Origin: Porodaedalea pini
Taxonomy: Eukaryota > Basidiomycota > Agaricomycetes > Hymenochaetales > Hymenochaetaceae
Length of the DNA: 64,000 nucleotides
Assembly (NCBI GenBank): GCA_002794775.1
Contig: NBAY01000002.1
Span: 1,860,001 to 1,924,000 of the forward strand
Direction of reading: 5' to 3'
Position numbers and translations under genes: made by a program. The notes under the pieces were generated by a model. That model was not told where the DNA came from, did not search any database, and saw only the letters and a program-made list of their open reading frames with translations. Position 1 is the first letter of the stretch; every line of letters begins with the position of its first letter. Positions 1 to 11,885 of this stretch are shown piece by piece.

Positions 1-96
1 TTCCTCTCAACTCCAATGTCCTCCGGGCCTTCTTTCTATGCTCGTGAGGATATAAGACAACGCGTGTCTTGATAGCAGCCTTTGCTAGAATCGTAG

Positions 97-3000
97 ATGG
101 AGTCACCTCAACTCCATCCAACTTCGCCCACCTTGGCCGCCAGTGGAGGCCCTCTGAAGTCGAGCAACAGCTCTACCAAAATCGTAGACGATGTTACTAG
201 CTTAACGAGCTTCAACCCTTTCTCCGAGGAAGATGACCACGAATCATCGTATACCCTAGTGTCCTCGCTGTTTTCACGAGTGAAGAATTCGTTTGCCGCG
301 CCACTATCGACCGCCGTCGCGGCGGCGTCAACCACGAATGGCCGTGAAAGCGCGCCTCCAAACGATCAGAGGCGACCATTCACCGGCACTTATCCAACAC
401 AAGCCACAAGTCCCGTTATCAAGCCTGTCTCAGACAGGTTTCGTCCAAAGATCGTTGGCGCATCATGTCCTTCTCTAGCTCCGCCTCTTGTATCCGTTAT
501 CCCTGCGCTCCCAGAAACGCCGACATACAACTCGGAATATGAGAAACCGTCAAACAGAAGCGGCCTTTTTTACTCGCCTACCACCGAGTCACAAGACGGT
601 GGCACGTTCGGTACAGCTATACCAGGTTTTCCTATCCAGGATGATGCTCGGAGCATACATACTACAACCAGTTTGAAGCGATCAGCCTCAGTATCGAAGG
701 TCATAAGACGAATACGCGGAGAAGGTCAATTGGAAGTTTGTTGCAATCTCTGTTTTTACTTATCTTGACGTTTTTAGGATTATCGCGAGATTATTGGATG
801 GACGATGAGAACTGCAGAGAGTGTTACGACTGCAAAAGTGTATTCACTGCTTGGAGACGGAAGCATCACTGTAGGATATGTGGTACGTGGCAACTTTTCT
901 GCAGATATGATGCAGATGGCTGACGGCGATGCCCAGGCCAAATTTTCTGCTCTCGATGTGCATCGAATATCATCAAGGGATCACGATTTGGTCATGAAGG
1001 CATGCTTCGCGTATGCAACCTATGCCTTGACAAGCTGCATTATGATGACGATGGCGACGACGACGACAGGCGCTCGGTCATCTCGACGATCTCATCTTCC
1101 ATACCTTATCATGCGGCAGACCACTATCTGCAGTCGTTAGGACATCATTCGCAATCACCTTTTGCTGCTTCGCAACTTTTTAGTCGCACCGACGAGCCGT
1201 ACAACTTGTACTCGATCGCTGAAACGAGACGTAACTTCTCAGGCTCCGACGGCAGCGGCTTTGGGTCTCGTCCATTGACGCCTGGTGGTGAGATGGAGGG
1301 TAGTTACTGGGAAGAATCTGAGGATGCTCAACCGGCACCTTTCCGTCGTACATTAACCGACGAAGATAAAGACCCTCTACCTGACTCGGACCCATTCCCT
1401 GCTGACCAGTCTCCGACTGCTCCTCGATCTGGAATGAAAACCCCAGATTTTCAAGATTCTTCACCCTTTCCCATTAATGGGATGAAGAGCTCAATACAGT
1501 TTCCCGGGAGTTCTCCAGAGCTAGGGCTAGACAGTCCTCGCCAATCCAGCTCGTCACGTTCAAGAGTGAATTCGTCTGCTGAGACGGAGATACAAACACC
1601 CTTCCTACGTAGCAGAGTACATAGTCGACTGAATGAACTCAGTATCGGCGAAGCCGGTTGGCGTACTCGACGAGAAAGCACAGCGTATGTAAATTTACTT
1701 CTCTTTAAATCGAATATATAATCTGATTGTCCCTCAGCTATGCGCAGGAGCTTAATACCATTTCCATGTTTCATCTTCGAATCATGCTGCGACAAATGCT
1801 CACGACGGAGGGGATATCCAATATCAAGGAATGGGAGGAGACTCTATTGAAGCTTGCTCTTCGCATAGCAAGGGATCTCACCTTCACTGCTTATCCATAT
1901 CGTGAAGGGGCTGATATGGACGTACGACGTTATGTCAAGATCAAGAAAATTCCAGGTGGCTCTCCAAGGGATTCGGAATATGTTGACGGAGCAGTGATAA
2001 CAAAGAATGTCGCACACAAGCAAATGTCGAGGTCGCAAAGGAATCCCCGCATTATGTTTGTGACCTTTCCATTGGAGTTCCAACGCGTGGAAGGACAATA
2101 TATGCACTTCGGTCAGATCGTTCGACAAGAGAAAGAATATCTTGGGAATTTGGCTAGTCGAATTGCTGCTCTCAGACCCCACGTCGTGCTGGTGGAGAAA
2201 TCAGTCTCCAGACTGGCGTTGGAAGCACTTGTGAAACATAATATTGCTGTCGCTAGGACAGTGAAGGAGTCTGCAATCCAACTCGTGGCGCGTATGACTC
2301 AGGGGGATATCTTCTCGTCAATTGATAAGTTGGCCTTCGAGCCCCGCCTTGGCCATTGCGGGCAGTATCGGATACAGACCTTCGATCATCCCTTAATTCC
2401 ATCTCGAAGGAAGACGTATATGCGGTTTGAGGGTTGCAGTCGCGATCTTGGGTGCACAATTATTTTGCGGGGTGGTGATATGGATCATCTGAGGCGAGTG
2501 AAGAAGGTCACGTTGTTTCTGGCCTTTATTGTCAGGAATTTGAAGTTGGAGACACACTTGTGGAAGGACTCTGTCATCACGGCACCCCATTTAACAGCAG
2601 ATGCTGCCCCGCAAGCATATTTAACACCTGCTTTAACAGCGTCTCCGACGTCTCGTATTGCTCATTCGCAACACTCCGAGATCCTTGGTATGCATACGCA
2701 TAATAAGGAGCTCAGCTCTTCCTCGACCCACTCTTCTATAGATGAGCTTCCGAGCGAGGACGCGAAGTCCTTGGAGCTCTCACGTCGTATTCAGGCGTCC
2801 CTGGATCCGTATCTCAAAACCTTCATTTCGGTGTCTGCAACACTCCGCTTTCCTCCTCCGTATCCTATCAGACGGATGAAGGAGCTTGACGATGAGCTTC
2901 AGCGTGCCCGTAGAGCATGGGAGGATGAAGTCATTCGTTCTGAGGAAAAGCCGTCTACACCGAGGCATATGCAGGAGGCAACCATCACAGCGACTCCTTC

Positions 3001-6000
3001 CGAAACTACTACAACATCTGATGACATAAAGGCTCAGATTGAGGCGTTGCCTTCGCCTGGTCTCCCGGAATCCCCCACTCCAGATAGCAGGACATCAAGT
3101 GCAACAGATAGTTCCTCCTTAACCTTACCGACTGACTATTTCTCTCGTAAACTAGCGTCATCTTCATCCTACTCAAGTCTTCGGTCTGCTCCGACTGCTC
3201 CGACTAAACCCTCTCCTTTACTAGACGGCTGCGAAGAAGTTTTGCTACGAGATGAGAATGATATAGCTGTTCAGAGCGCGTATGATCTCGTGAAATGGCA
3301 GCACGACGAGCAACGACGCGTTTGGGAATGGTATTTGCGAAAAAATAAGGACGACTTCGTGGTGGACAAATACCAATATATCAGCGTCATGGAGTTTACC
3401 CTACCGATCACTGAGCTAGGGCACCATCGTGCGTGCTTCCCGCCCGAATTGAAGTATATGACTTTTTATGGGGAAAATGATTGTACCTTGGGTCAATTTA
3501 TTGACAAGGCTATTCACGACAACCTGGTACAGTTCCTGGATCCGAAGGCGATATGTTCCGGAAAGGCTTGTGACCAGCCTTTAGCGCGGCATTGTAGGGT
3601 TTTCGTCCACAACGAAAGTAGATTGGTTGTTTACGTCGAGCACTGGGATGGTCAAATCAAGACTCGCCTAAACGCCACGCCGTCCCCGGAACTCATTACA
3701 ACATGGAGTGCTTGTAGAGTGTGCGGCTCTGCTACACCGTTCATTCCCGTATCAGAGGAGATGCAACGCTATTCCTTCGCCAAGTTTCTCGAGCTTCATT
3801 TCTATCCCGCGGACGTGCAATTGGTCCAGGGAGCCGGCTGCATCCACAACATTTACCAACATCATATTCGCTATTTCGCAATGCGGGGAATGACGATCAT
3901 GTTTCAAACGGACCCAGTCACGCTCTACGAGGTTGTTTGTCCTCCGAGTCGCATCCATATCAGAAGGGAGACTTTGTTTCATCTAAAGAACGAGGATTAT
4001 GAGAGACTTCTCAGGAGGAATGCTCAATGGTACACCGCTCTTGTCGATGACTTGAAACTAATCAATCTGGACGCTGCGACTGGAGATGAAGAGTCCGATG
4101 CGGCACTTACGGCAGACATCAATAACCTTATCGAACGGGCAATTGCTGAACGGGCCGAGATGGCACAACTTATTCAGGAGGTTTACAAGAACACCTCGTC
4201 TATCGATACCCTTGCACTTAACCGTGTTCGAGCCGAGCGGCAGGATAGGATTGTTGCATGGGAGGCCGATTTCGATAGGCTTCCGAAGCCTAAGCTGTCT
4301 CAACTCACAGAAAAGGACCGCAAAGGAACAACGTTTGGCACTGTTCGAGCAATGTGGCCCAGACGCTACGATCTGCCAGGTGTCCTGGAGAATTTGCATT
4401 TGCCACCTTCCAGTGTTTCTGAAAGTGAAGAGATGCCACCGCTCAGCAGTCGTACGACAGGCGATTCTTATACCTTAGCTGAAACGACTTCTGATGCTTC
4501 TGATGCTGAGAGTCAACAAAAGAAGGTGGAGCCGAAAGGACCTGTAGTAGCTATTAAAGGCGGCGATGAAGAAACGACCCCTAAAGCAATTGTCAAAAAT
4601 GGATCAGATAGTGATTCCACTATCGCAGCTGATACACAGGGTCGTGCAGGCAATAATTCTGTTATTGATCTGACTGACAACGTTACAACTCAGGTATGTC
4701 AGTTTATTGAAGTGATCAACTCTTTTTAACGTGTTCTAGCAGGCTGGCAACAGCAAGCTTGAGACAGAGCATGGGGCACCAATGTCCAAACTTCCTCGCC
4801 GCTCAGGTCATCACACCAGTGTGGCAGATTTGGTGAAGCGATATCAGGATTACCTCCCGGCTTCCGTCTCGACAGGCCTTGCTGCCTCTGCCTCCCCAGC
4901 TCAAACACCATTTGGGACGGAAAGTGATCAGGAGACACCGACTGCTCGACGGCCTCCACGACCAAGATTGAAGAGCAAACCGAAGATCCCGCGAAGGAAA
5001 GAATCCGTTTCTGACTTCGAGCACAGTTATGCAGCAAACGTAGCTCCAAAATACTTGGCCCACAGGAGAACAACTGGTATCAGTCATCCAAATAGTCGTA
5101 TACCGGGTCCTGCGCCTTCTGTAGATTCGCGTGACTCTTCCAGGCGAACTTCTCCTGACAAACGACCCTCATTTCATAAGCGCGGTACGGATTCGACTGT
5201 GCGGGGAGGAAGAGCTTCGCCCCCTCCCTCAAGGGCAGCCCCAGCTGGAACGCCTAGTCGGGGAACGAAAACCAGGATCGCCAGTAGAAATCCTACAAAA
5301 GATCGATCTCAGCCTAGTCGAGTAGGATCGATGTCGAACATTCGGAATGCTATTCGGAAGGCATCAAATGCGACTGCTGGGGGAAAGGTTTCCAACATCG
5401 CACGTCAATTCGAGCGTATGAACAAAGACAATGAACGGGCGGGCAGACGATACGCGGTCATAAGGGGCAGGCGAGCGCGGCCAGTTGCTTCCTCACGTGC
5501 CACAGTCGAAGTGTTCGATAGTGTTAAGGAGGCCATAAAGGATGTCTCCGATGTCTCCGACGATTCGTCGAGTGAGGCTGATGATGAAGAAGAGGACGAT
5601 GAAGAAGGACCTCTGACTATGAAGAAGGCTGAATCGACTGACACTATCACTGCCTCAGGCCCTGGGCATACGGATAATGCGAATATAGTACCTGCCAACC
5701 GAGGCACATCGCACGATGACCTCCCCGTTCTACAAGTCACTTCAGATGCAGTCTCGCTTTCTGCGCCATCATCGAGTCCGCGTGCTGGAGTAAAGCCGTT
5801 AACGGAGGTCATATCCTCACCTCCACTTCAATGTCAAACCAGTCGAACACCATGCGAAACTCCTTCACCATCGGATATAGAGACCGGGTCGTCTACTTTT
5901 GACAGACCATCTACTATAATGAAGGCTCTATCTGGATTCTGGCCAAATCATCTCCGTAATCATTTCGAATTTGAAGGTGACGATCCTATGGCAGACCCGG

Positions 6001-7632
6001 AACATATATTCCGAGAATCATCAATGGTTGTCAGGACAGATGAACCTACTTCAATTATTGCTTTAGCTCTCAAGTGAGTTGATATGACATCTTGATTTAC
6101 TTATAGTTGATGCTTTGTAGTTCACCGCAATATCGTGACATGCTCACAAAATCAAGGGCAGAGAAGCGCAATGTCAAGGAGCCAAGGCTGTCCGATGGCG
6201 GGGAGGCGTTCATGCCAGATGATTGTTCCGTCACAGATACCAACTCTACGTGGGGCGTCGTCAACGTGGATTCTGCAGATGATGGGAATCCTACCGACGA
6301 CTTGCGTGTTCCGTCATCCAAACTTCCCTGGGCTATATGTACGCCACGCACCTTACTCTGGATTGGTTCTTCACTAATATACTTACAGCGTTCGAAAGCG
6401 GTGGCTTAACCATAACTTGCACAATTCTTTATCCTGAGCAATTCGATGCTCTTCGCCGGACTTATGATTGCGAGAAAAGCATGATTGAGTCGCTTGCCCG
6501 TTGTGTCAAATGGAATGCCAGTGGAGGCAAATCTGGATCTGCTTTCCTCAAGACTCGAGGTTTGTGTCGTGATTACTTAGACCGTAATCAGAGGCTCATC
6601 TTCATGCTGCAGATGATCGTTTCATCGCGAAAGAGTTATCCAGACCAGAGCTGGAGACTATGGCTACTTTTGGTCCTGCTTACTTTGATTACATGTCTTC
6701 CGCCGTAACAGCAGATGTGAGCTTCCTTCCTGTTGCAGAAGGCTATCATCATCATCTCATTATGTGGTTTTATAGCGGCCGACGCTTTTGGCCAGAGTGT
6801 TTGGCTGTTACAAGCTCGTGTTCAGGAAGACAGCAAATGAAAGATCATCCCGTTCCAAGTCGACTCAGATGAACCTTCTTGTTATGGAGAACCTTTTCTA
6901 TGACAAGCGATTCTCTAAGGTAAGTGTGACCAATATAGGGATGTCGACTGTTCTTAATGCACCTGGCCCTTCAGATTTTTGACCTCAAGGGTTCGACCAG
7001 GAACCGTCATGTGCATGCTACAGGCCGCGAGAACGAAGTCCTGCTCGACGAGAATCTTGTACAGAGTGAGTACTATTGAGCTTTTGGAATTGCGCCAGAC
7101 TTATCGGATGCATCAAGCGGCGCACCTTTCACCCTTTTACGTGCGAGAGCATGCAAAGCGACTGTTCCGTGGTGCATTGTTCAACGACACAAAATTCTTG
7201 GCGGATATAAATGTCATGGACTATTCCCTCGTCGTGGGTGTTGACAGCGTGAGAAATGAGCTGGTGGTCGGGATAGTCGGTACGTGCGCGCTCTGCCTGA
7301 TGTATGCTCAGAAACAGTTAATATAATTATCGCCAGATTATATTCGAACTTATACTTGGGACAAGAAATTGGAAAGCTGGGTTAAAGAGTCAACTTTCTT
7401 GGCTGGTGCAGGGAAAGGCGAGCCTACGATTGTAACTCCCAAGCAATACAGGCAGAGATTTTTGAGTGCAATGGAGCGATATTTCCCTCTCGTATGTGGA
7501 TAACTTACCGTGATTCGTGCCTTGAAAACTGATTGATTCGCACTCGCATAGGTTCCTGACCGATGGATGAAACACAATGACTCTCCCGATGATGAGGGTA
7601 ATAGTCTTTTAGAGCTTTGGCCCGATTGGTGA
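97..7632 (+). CDS. FAB1: FAB1/PIKfyve phosphatidylinositol-3-phosphate 5-kinase
   Basis: This enzyme phosphorylates PI3P to PI(3,5)P2 on endosomal and vacuolar membranes and controls vacuole size and retrograde traffic. The protein is roughly 2,300 residues in about ten exons. Seen in order: a Ser-rich N-terminus; a FYVE zinc finger (about 790-1030) with [16 protein letters not shown] and RVCNLC, interrupted by an intron at 883-936; a GroEL/CCT-like domain (about 1,900-2,560) followed by a low-complexity stretch; a middle domain with Cys pairs (about 3,240-4,000); and the PIP-kinase domain (about 6,070-7,632) with a Gly-rich loop near 6,515, IFDLKGS near 6,976, MDYSLVVG near 7,215 and [10 protein letters not shown] near 7,335. 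FYVE, CCT-like and PIPK domains together define Fab1. ATG 97 is preceded directly by an in-frame TAG. The FYVE finger joins cleanly across its introns ([21 protein letters not shown]). The 3' end converges on LTV1, leaving about 140 bases between stops. Confidence 0.95.
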
Positions 7633-7771
7633 TGCTTGTCCTTCCCCCCCCGTGATCCGACACTGTTGTAGCATATCACCTGTCTTTCTTTCCCACATCT
7701 ATGCAATTGTACAACAAACACATCTCGTGAATCGCATTGTAATCTACAACACATTCTCCGAAATCTCATTA

Positions 7772-9661
7772 CTATAGTTTCCTGATACCCTTTTTTGTGT
7801 TGGACAGTACGTTCAATTGATGCTTTTTCTCGTTTGCAAATTGGTCCTGCGTTGCTTTCTTCTCGACACGTCGTGAGTGTCGCTCTTCTTTCACGGCCTG
7901 CTTCCGCGCCCGTTTCTCCTCTTTAGACTCGTCTTTCTTCCGAGTAACGGTGGCACGAGCCGCTTTGAAAGAAGGAACTTAAGCGGCAGACAGAAGGTAG
8001 AAAAGAACTATGGGATACTCACGTCGAGTTGTTTCTGGCTGATCTTGGAGAGCAACATGCCTTTTGTCCATGGTAGGCATGAAAACCGGTAGCCCAGTCT
8101 TCAGATCAAGATGAATCTTAGGCACTTTCGTTGCGTCTCGAGCACGTATAAGTCGGGGATGATTTTCCAGGTTACTGTACGTGCCTAACGCAAGATTGAT
8201 TAGTACTATAATTATCGATATGTAGGTCTGATCGGGTTTACTTAGAATTGTTTCACAGTCCCAACGCTCTCCCTTCTCTTCTATTATGTTTTCAAACGCA
8301 TTGTCACTTTCATCCTCGTCCTCCTCCAGTTGCGCATGTGCGTCATAACCAATCTCCTTGAGAGATTGTCGGATCGTACCAAGCTTGTCGGCGACGGTCT
8401 CACCTGCCAGGACAGGCCGCATCTTGCCGCCAAGGATCTCATAATTGTCAAGGAAGTCATCCATGATGGCGTTGAAGTCTTCTCTAGACGTGATGAGCTC
8501 GGGCACATCATCAGAGTCATCAGAAGGCTCCTCCTCGTCAGACTCGTATTCTTTTTCGACCTTGAAAGCCATATTTTTTTTTATAAAAAAAGGAAGATAT
8601 AATAGTGTAAAATAGGCTTACCTGGTCAAACCGCTCATCAAGCAGAGACAGACCTTCGTTGCGGAACATGGAGGAGCTGCTCATACTGTAGCCCGAGGCA
8701 TCGGAAGCACCCTTTCGTCGTTTCCTACCGCCGATGACTGAGATTGCAGGCAACTGCCCTACAGTATCGCCCCCTTCCGAGCGTATGTCTGAGGCCAGAT
8801 CGGACTCAGTGTGCTCCTCTTTCATTTTTGCCTCGTGCGATTTTTTGAATTTAGCAAATCGCGCCTCCCACCCATCGTCCTCGTCTTCATGTGCTTCATT
8901 CTCCCTCTCGGTCTCCTCGCCTTCGTCCAAGCCGTCTTCCTCAAACTCGAAATCAAGCTCATCGTCATCCCCGTCAAGCTCTCCCCCGCCAACAAGCTCG
9001 GAAAAGAAGTCCTCCTCGAGTGTTTCGTCGACAAATGCATCATCGTCCAGCGCCTCGATAGTCTGGCGTAGATGCGGGTTCATATCCGGCTGAAGACCCG
9101 CAAGCTCCGCGGGTAACGATCCCTGGGCGCTGTAAACCTGCTCGCGCGTGAGTTCTACTTCCGACGGCAGCGCCTCGCTCGGGAGGTCACGCAAGTCAAT
9201 GGCATTACGAGCTTTGCCCTTTCCCTTCCCTTTTGCATCATTCTTTCCTGGGTGTTTTGAGGATGACGCAGCGGGCGCCTCGATGAGTACGCTTTCCACG
9301 CCGTCCTCGCGGAGTCCAACCTCCCGTAAATGCTGCATGTAGTCATATTCCGTGTCATCGTAGTAGACGCCGAACAACGAAGCTTCGCCAATGTTTGCAC
9401 GCTCTAGATCGTGAGCGAGCTCAGAGGATGAGAGTGACTGCTCGAGATCTGCCCTTGACTTTCCCTATAGCATGTAGAAGAAATAAAGCTCAGTACTTTG
9501 CAGAGTAAGAGCAATACTTTGATAAAGGGACATACCTTGATGATTGGCTTCAAGACATGTGTGCTCGCCTCCGGATCGTGTATGAGCGGATCACGCTGTG
9601 AGCGATGGACAAGCTGGAAGTGCCGCGCTCCAGGCTGCTTGAATATTGATTTTGGAGGCAT
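7772..9661 (-). CDS. LTV1: LTV1, 40S ribosomal subunit biogenesis/export factor
   Basis: Ltv1 is a conserved assembly factor of the small ribosomal subunit; it binds the pre-40S particle with Enp1 and uS3 and aids its maturation and nuclear export. The N-terminus (ATG at 9661) carries the family signature of His/Arg near a VHRSQRDP motif followed by DPEASTHVLKP, and exon 2 holds LFGVYYDDTEYDYMQHLRE, one of the most conserved Ltv1 blocks. The middle is strongly acidic (9,060-8,850 and 8,570-8,500), as is usual. Four introns are visible, near 9,530-9,465, 8,630-8,575, 8,240-8,185 and 8,020-7,980. After the last one the basic, coiled-coil-like C-terminus (KKDESKEEKRARKQAVKEER) runs to the TAG at 7772-7774. 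Length is about 530 residues, within the family range. It ends head-on against FAB1. Long ORFs on the other strand (8734-9093, 8811-9071) are shadows of the acidic repeats. Confidence 0.93.
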
Positions 9662-9918
9662 GATAGCTGCGGTAAGGACTCAGGAGCGTTTATGCGTACC
9701 GACTTTTCAAAATTGCAGATGTCGAACCAGAAGAAACACTCCCAGCATGCCTCTATTTACGTAAACACTCCTCAAATTGCTTCAAATTCGTGCCATTTCT
9801 CTAAACAAAATCCAAGAATTGCATTGAAAGGAACGTGGATTTAAAAATACGAGCTATTGATACATTTTGGCACGAAGGCGTGAATAAATCATGACCAAAA
9901 ATACAATCACAATTGCCT

Positions 9919-11091
9919 TCAATCTGAACCAGTCAGACCACCCGTCGCACCCGTCGCAGCAATGCGCTGGAGTGCCTCATCCTGAGAAACACAGGTGACA
10001 CTTGTGCCCGCCTTGTTCACGAGGGGCAGCGCAGCGCAGGTGATGTTACCTGCGGCGCCACAATCCATCAGTTGGTATTGCCCGTTCGCGCAAAGCGCGA
10101 AGGACGTGCCGACGCAGCCACTGTCGCCCGTCGTACACGAGCTATTTGCGGTGAGAGATTGGAACTGCGCGTTGAGCTTCTGCGCGTCCTCCCCGTTTTG
10201 TAGGAGGAAAGACGAGGATGAGGATGAGGCTGCGGCAGCGTTGCCAGTCGCAGTTCCTGAGGACACCGAGGAGGCAGTTGAGGAAGGATCGCAGGACGAG
10301 GCCTCAGAAGTTGATGCTACTGGGGAAGCCGTCTCGGTCGCACTAGAGGAATCTACCGAGCTCGAGGCAGATGTAGAGTTGCTTGAGCTGCCGCCGGACG
10401 AAGAGTTTATGTTGCTGCAAGGAATTATCAGCCAAGTGTTAAGAAACTCCAGCATGAAGACGTACTTAAGACCAGGATCCTGCGTAATAGATACAAGCTG
10501 TGTCCCGTCTGAAATACCTCCTTGCGGGTTCGCAGGGCAGCTTTTCGGCGTAGCCAGGCTCGTCAGTCCAAACGGCACCGTGCCCGCAGCGCCCGGCTGG
10601 AGGTTCCCAACAAATGTGTCCTTCGTGCCGTCAAACTGGCACTGGAACAGTCCGTTCAGCTCGGTGTTATTCGGCGCCTGCTGGCAGTACGGGATCGAGA
10701 ACGAGTCTGGCGAGTTGCGCGGCTGCTGCACGAATATTTGCGTGAACTTGATCATGTCGGCGTTGTTGTTCAGCGTCTTGGCCAGATCGATCATTTGGTC
10801 GCCTGCGTTCTGCTGATCGCATGCGCCTGCCGCTGCAAGCAAGGTCATGAACGCAGTCTGGGACAGTGGGTTGCATTGTTCGCCTCCGCCAGCCGTAGTC
10901 TGTGGGTCCGAACGTATGTTAGGGAATTGACCCTTCGGATGTTAGTTGGAAAAGAATCGACGTACGCAGGCTTGTACCCACTGGGTGGTAGAATCAGAGA
11001 TAGTCTGCGCAATGCGCTTGTTCAAGGGACCAGCCCACGTTGTGGAAGCCACCGCAGCGAGGACAAGAGTGAGAAGGCTAGAAGCGACCAT
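9919..11091 (-). CDS. Secreted protein with C-terminal CBM19-like Cys-rich domain
   Basis: The ATG at 11091 opens a classic signal peptide (MVASSLLTLVLAAVASTTWA, then GPLNKR), so the product is secreted. One intron follows the codons VQAC (donor GTACGT near 10,965, acceptor CACAG near 10,905). The mature protein (about 370 residues in total) has an N-terminal globular part with scattered cysteines, a Ser/Thr/Ala-rich linker of some 80 residues (10,410-10,200), and a C-terminal region with the spacing C-TTGDSG-C-VGTSFAL-C-ANGQYQLMD-C. That spacing resembles chitin-binding module family 19 as found at the C-terminus of yeast chitinase. No catalytic domain is recognisable. A role in wall or chitin binding is an inference from the CBM19 resemblance only. 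A TATA box sits about 135 bases upstream of the start. An antisense ORF of 273 codons at 9995-10816 is a shadow of the biased linker. Confidence 0.82.
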
Positions 11092-11885
11092 GATGACACG
11101 AAAGAATAATCTGGTGAGCTAAAAGAAAGAAAGAAAAAGAAAATTGAGGTATAGTCTGCGTCAAGCAGAGATGAATGAGTGGGAAGGGGGAAAGTTGGAA
11201 GGCGGCCGAAGCATACAGACAAGATTTTATACCTGGTTGCTATTTCAAGTTAATTGTCCGTGCCTTCGAATCAAAGGCCACATGCAATATGGCCCAACCA
11301 TTGTTCGCGTGAGATGACTGTAAGCAGAAACCACCATCAGGCCACAGTGTCCGGCGCGGCACGGAATGTGAATCACGAGGATATAATGGATTTCAGTTTC
11401 CGGAATAAAGAACAGTGCGAATCAACCCATGAACGGTCAAGAAGAAGAGTGCTCTCTGCGAACAGTCACTGCTCCAGGCAAGCTTTTGCCTTGTTGTTGA
11501 TGTTGTCTACATGTCGTTCCGGAGAGCCACGTTGCGTGAGTTGCTTATAATAGACAATAAGCATTTCCTTACTTACCTTAACTTGTATAATAACGAAGCG
11601 CTGATCGTCTAACGCCCGTCCCAATCGAGATGATAAATGAGCTCCGACTCCGACTCCGAGAGTCGTTCGCAGCTTCCATGGCAACATTGCGTTTCCATGG
11701 CTCAAAGAAACCGGGACTTACTATTGATGCGTCTATGGGTCTCACGCTACAGTCCCGAATGCATGGAGACGTGCATTTTTCACCGATAGCCATCCCTTAG
11801 ACACTTACGCCGACACGGCACCCGCGCCGGAACTGCAAAAAAAAAAGCCGTGATTAAGTGGCTCATCTCATTCAGCACCGAAGCA
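11092..11885. other. Intergenic stretch without a gene
   Basis: This contains the promoter of the CBM19-like gene and, from about 11,765, the left edge of the duplicated GH92 segment (downstream flank of GH92 copy 1). No ORF with family resemblance or codon-like character was found on either strand. Confidence 0.6.
11224..11231 (-). promoter_or_regulatory. TATA box of the CBM19-like gene
   Basis: On the minus strand this reads TATAAAAT, inside GGTATAAAATCTTG, about 135 bases upstream of the ATG at 11091. It is the only clear TATA match in the intergenic stretch. The assignment is by sequence match and position. Confidence 0.5.

Noticed and set aside
9995..10816. 273-codon plus-strand ORF opposite the CBM19-like gene
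   Set aside because: It is the antisense of a Ser-rich linker and Cys-rich domain. The minus-strand gene has a signal peptide and a proper intron, and the plus-strand frame has neither.
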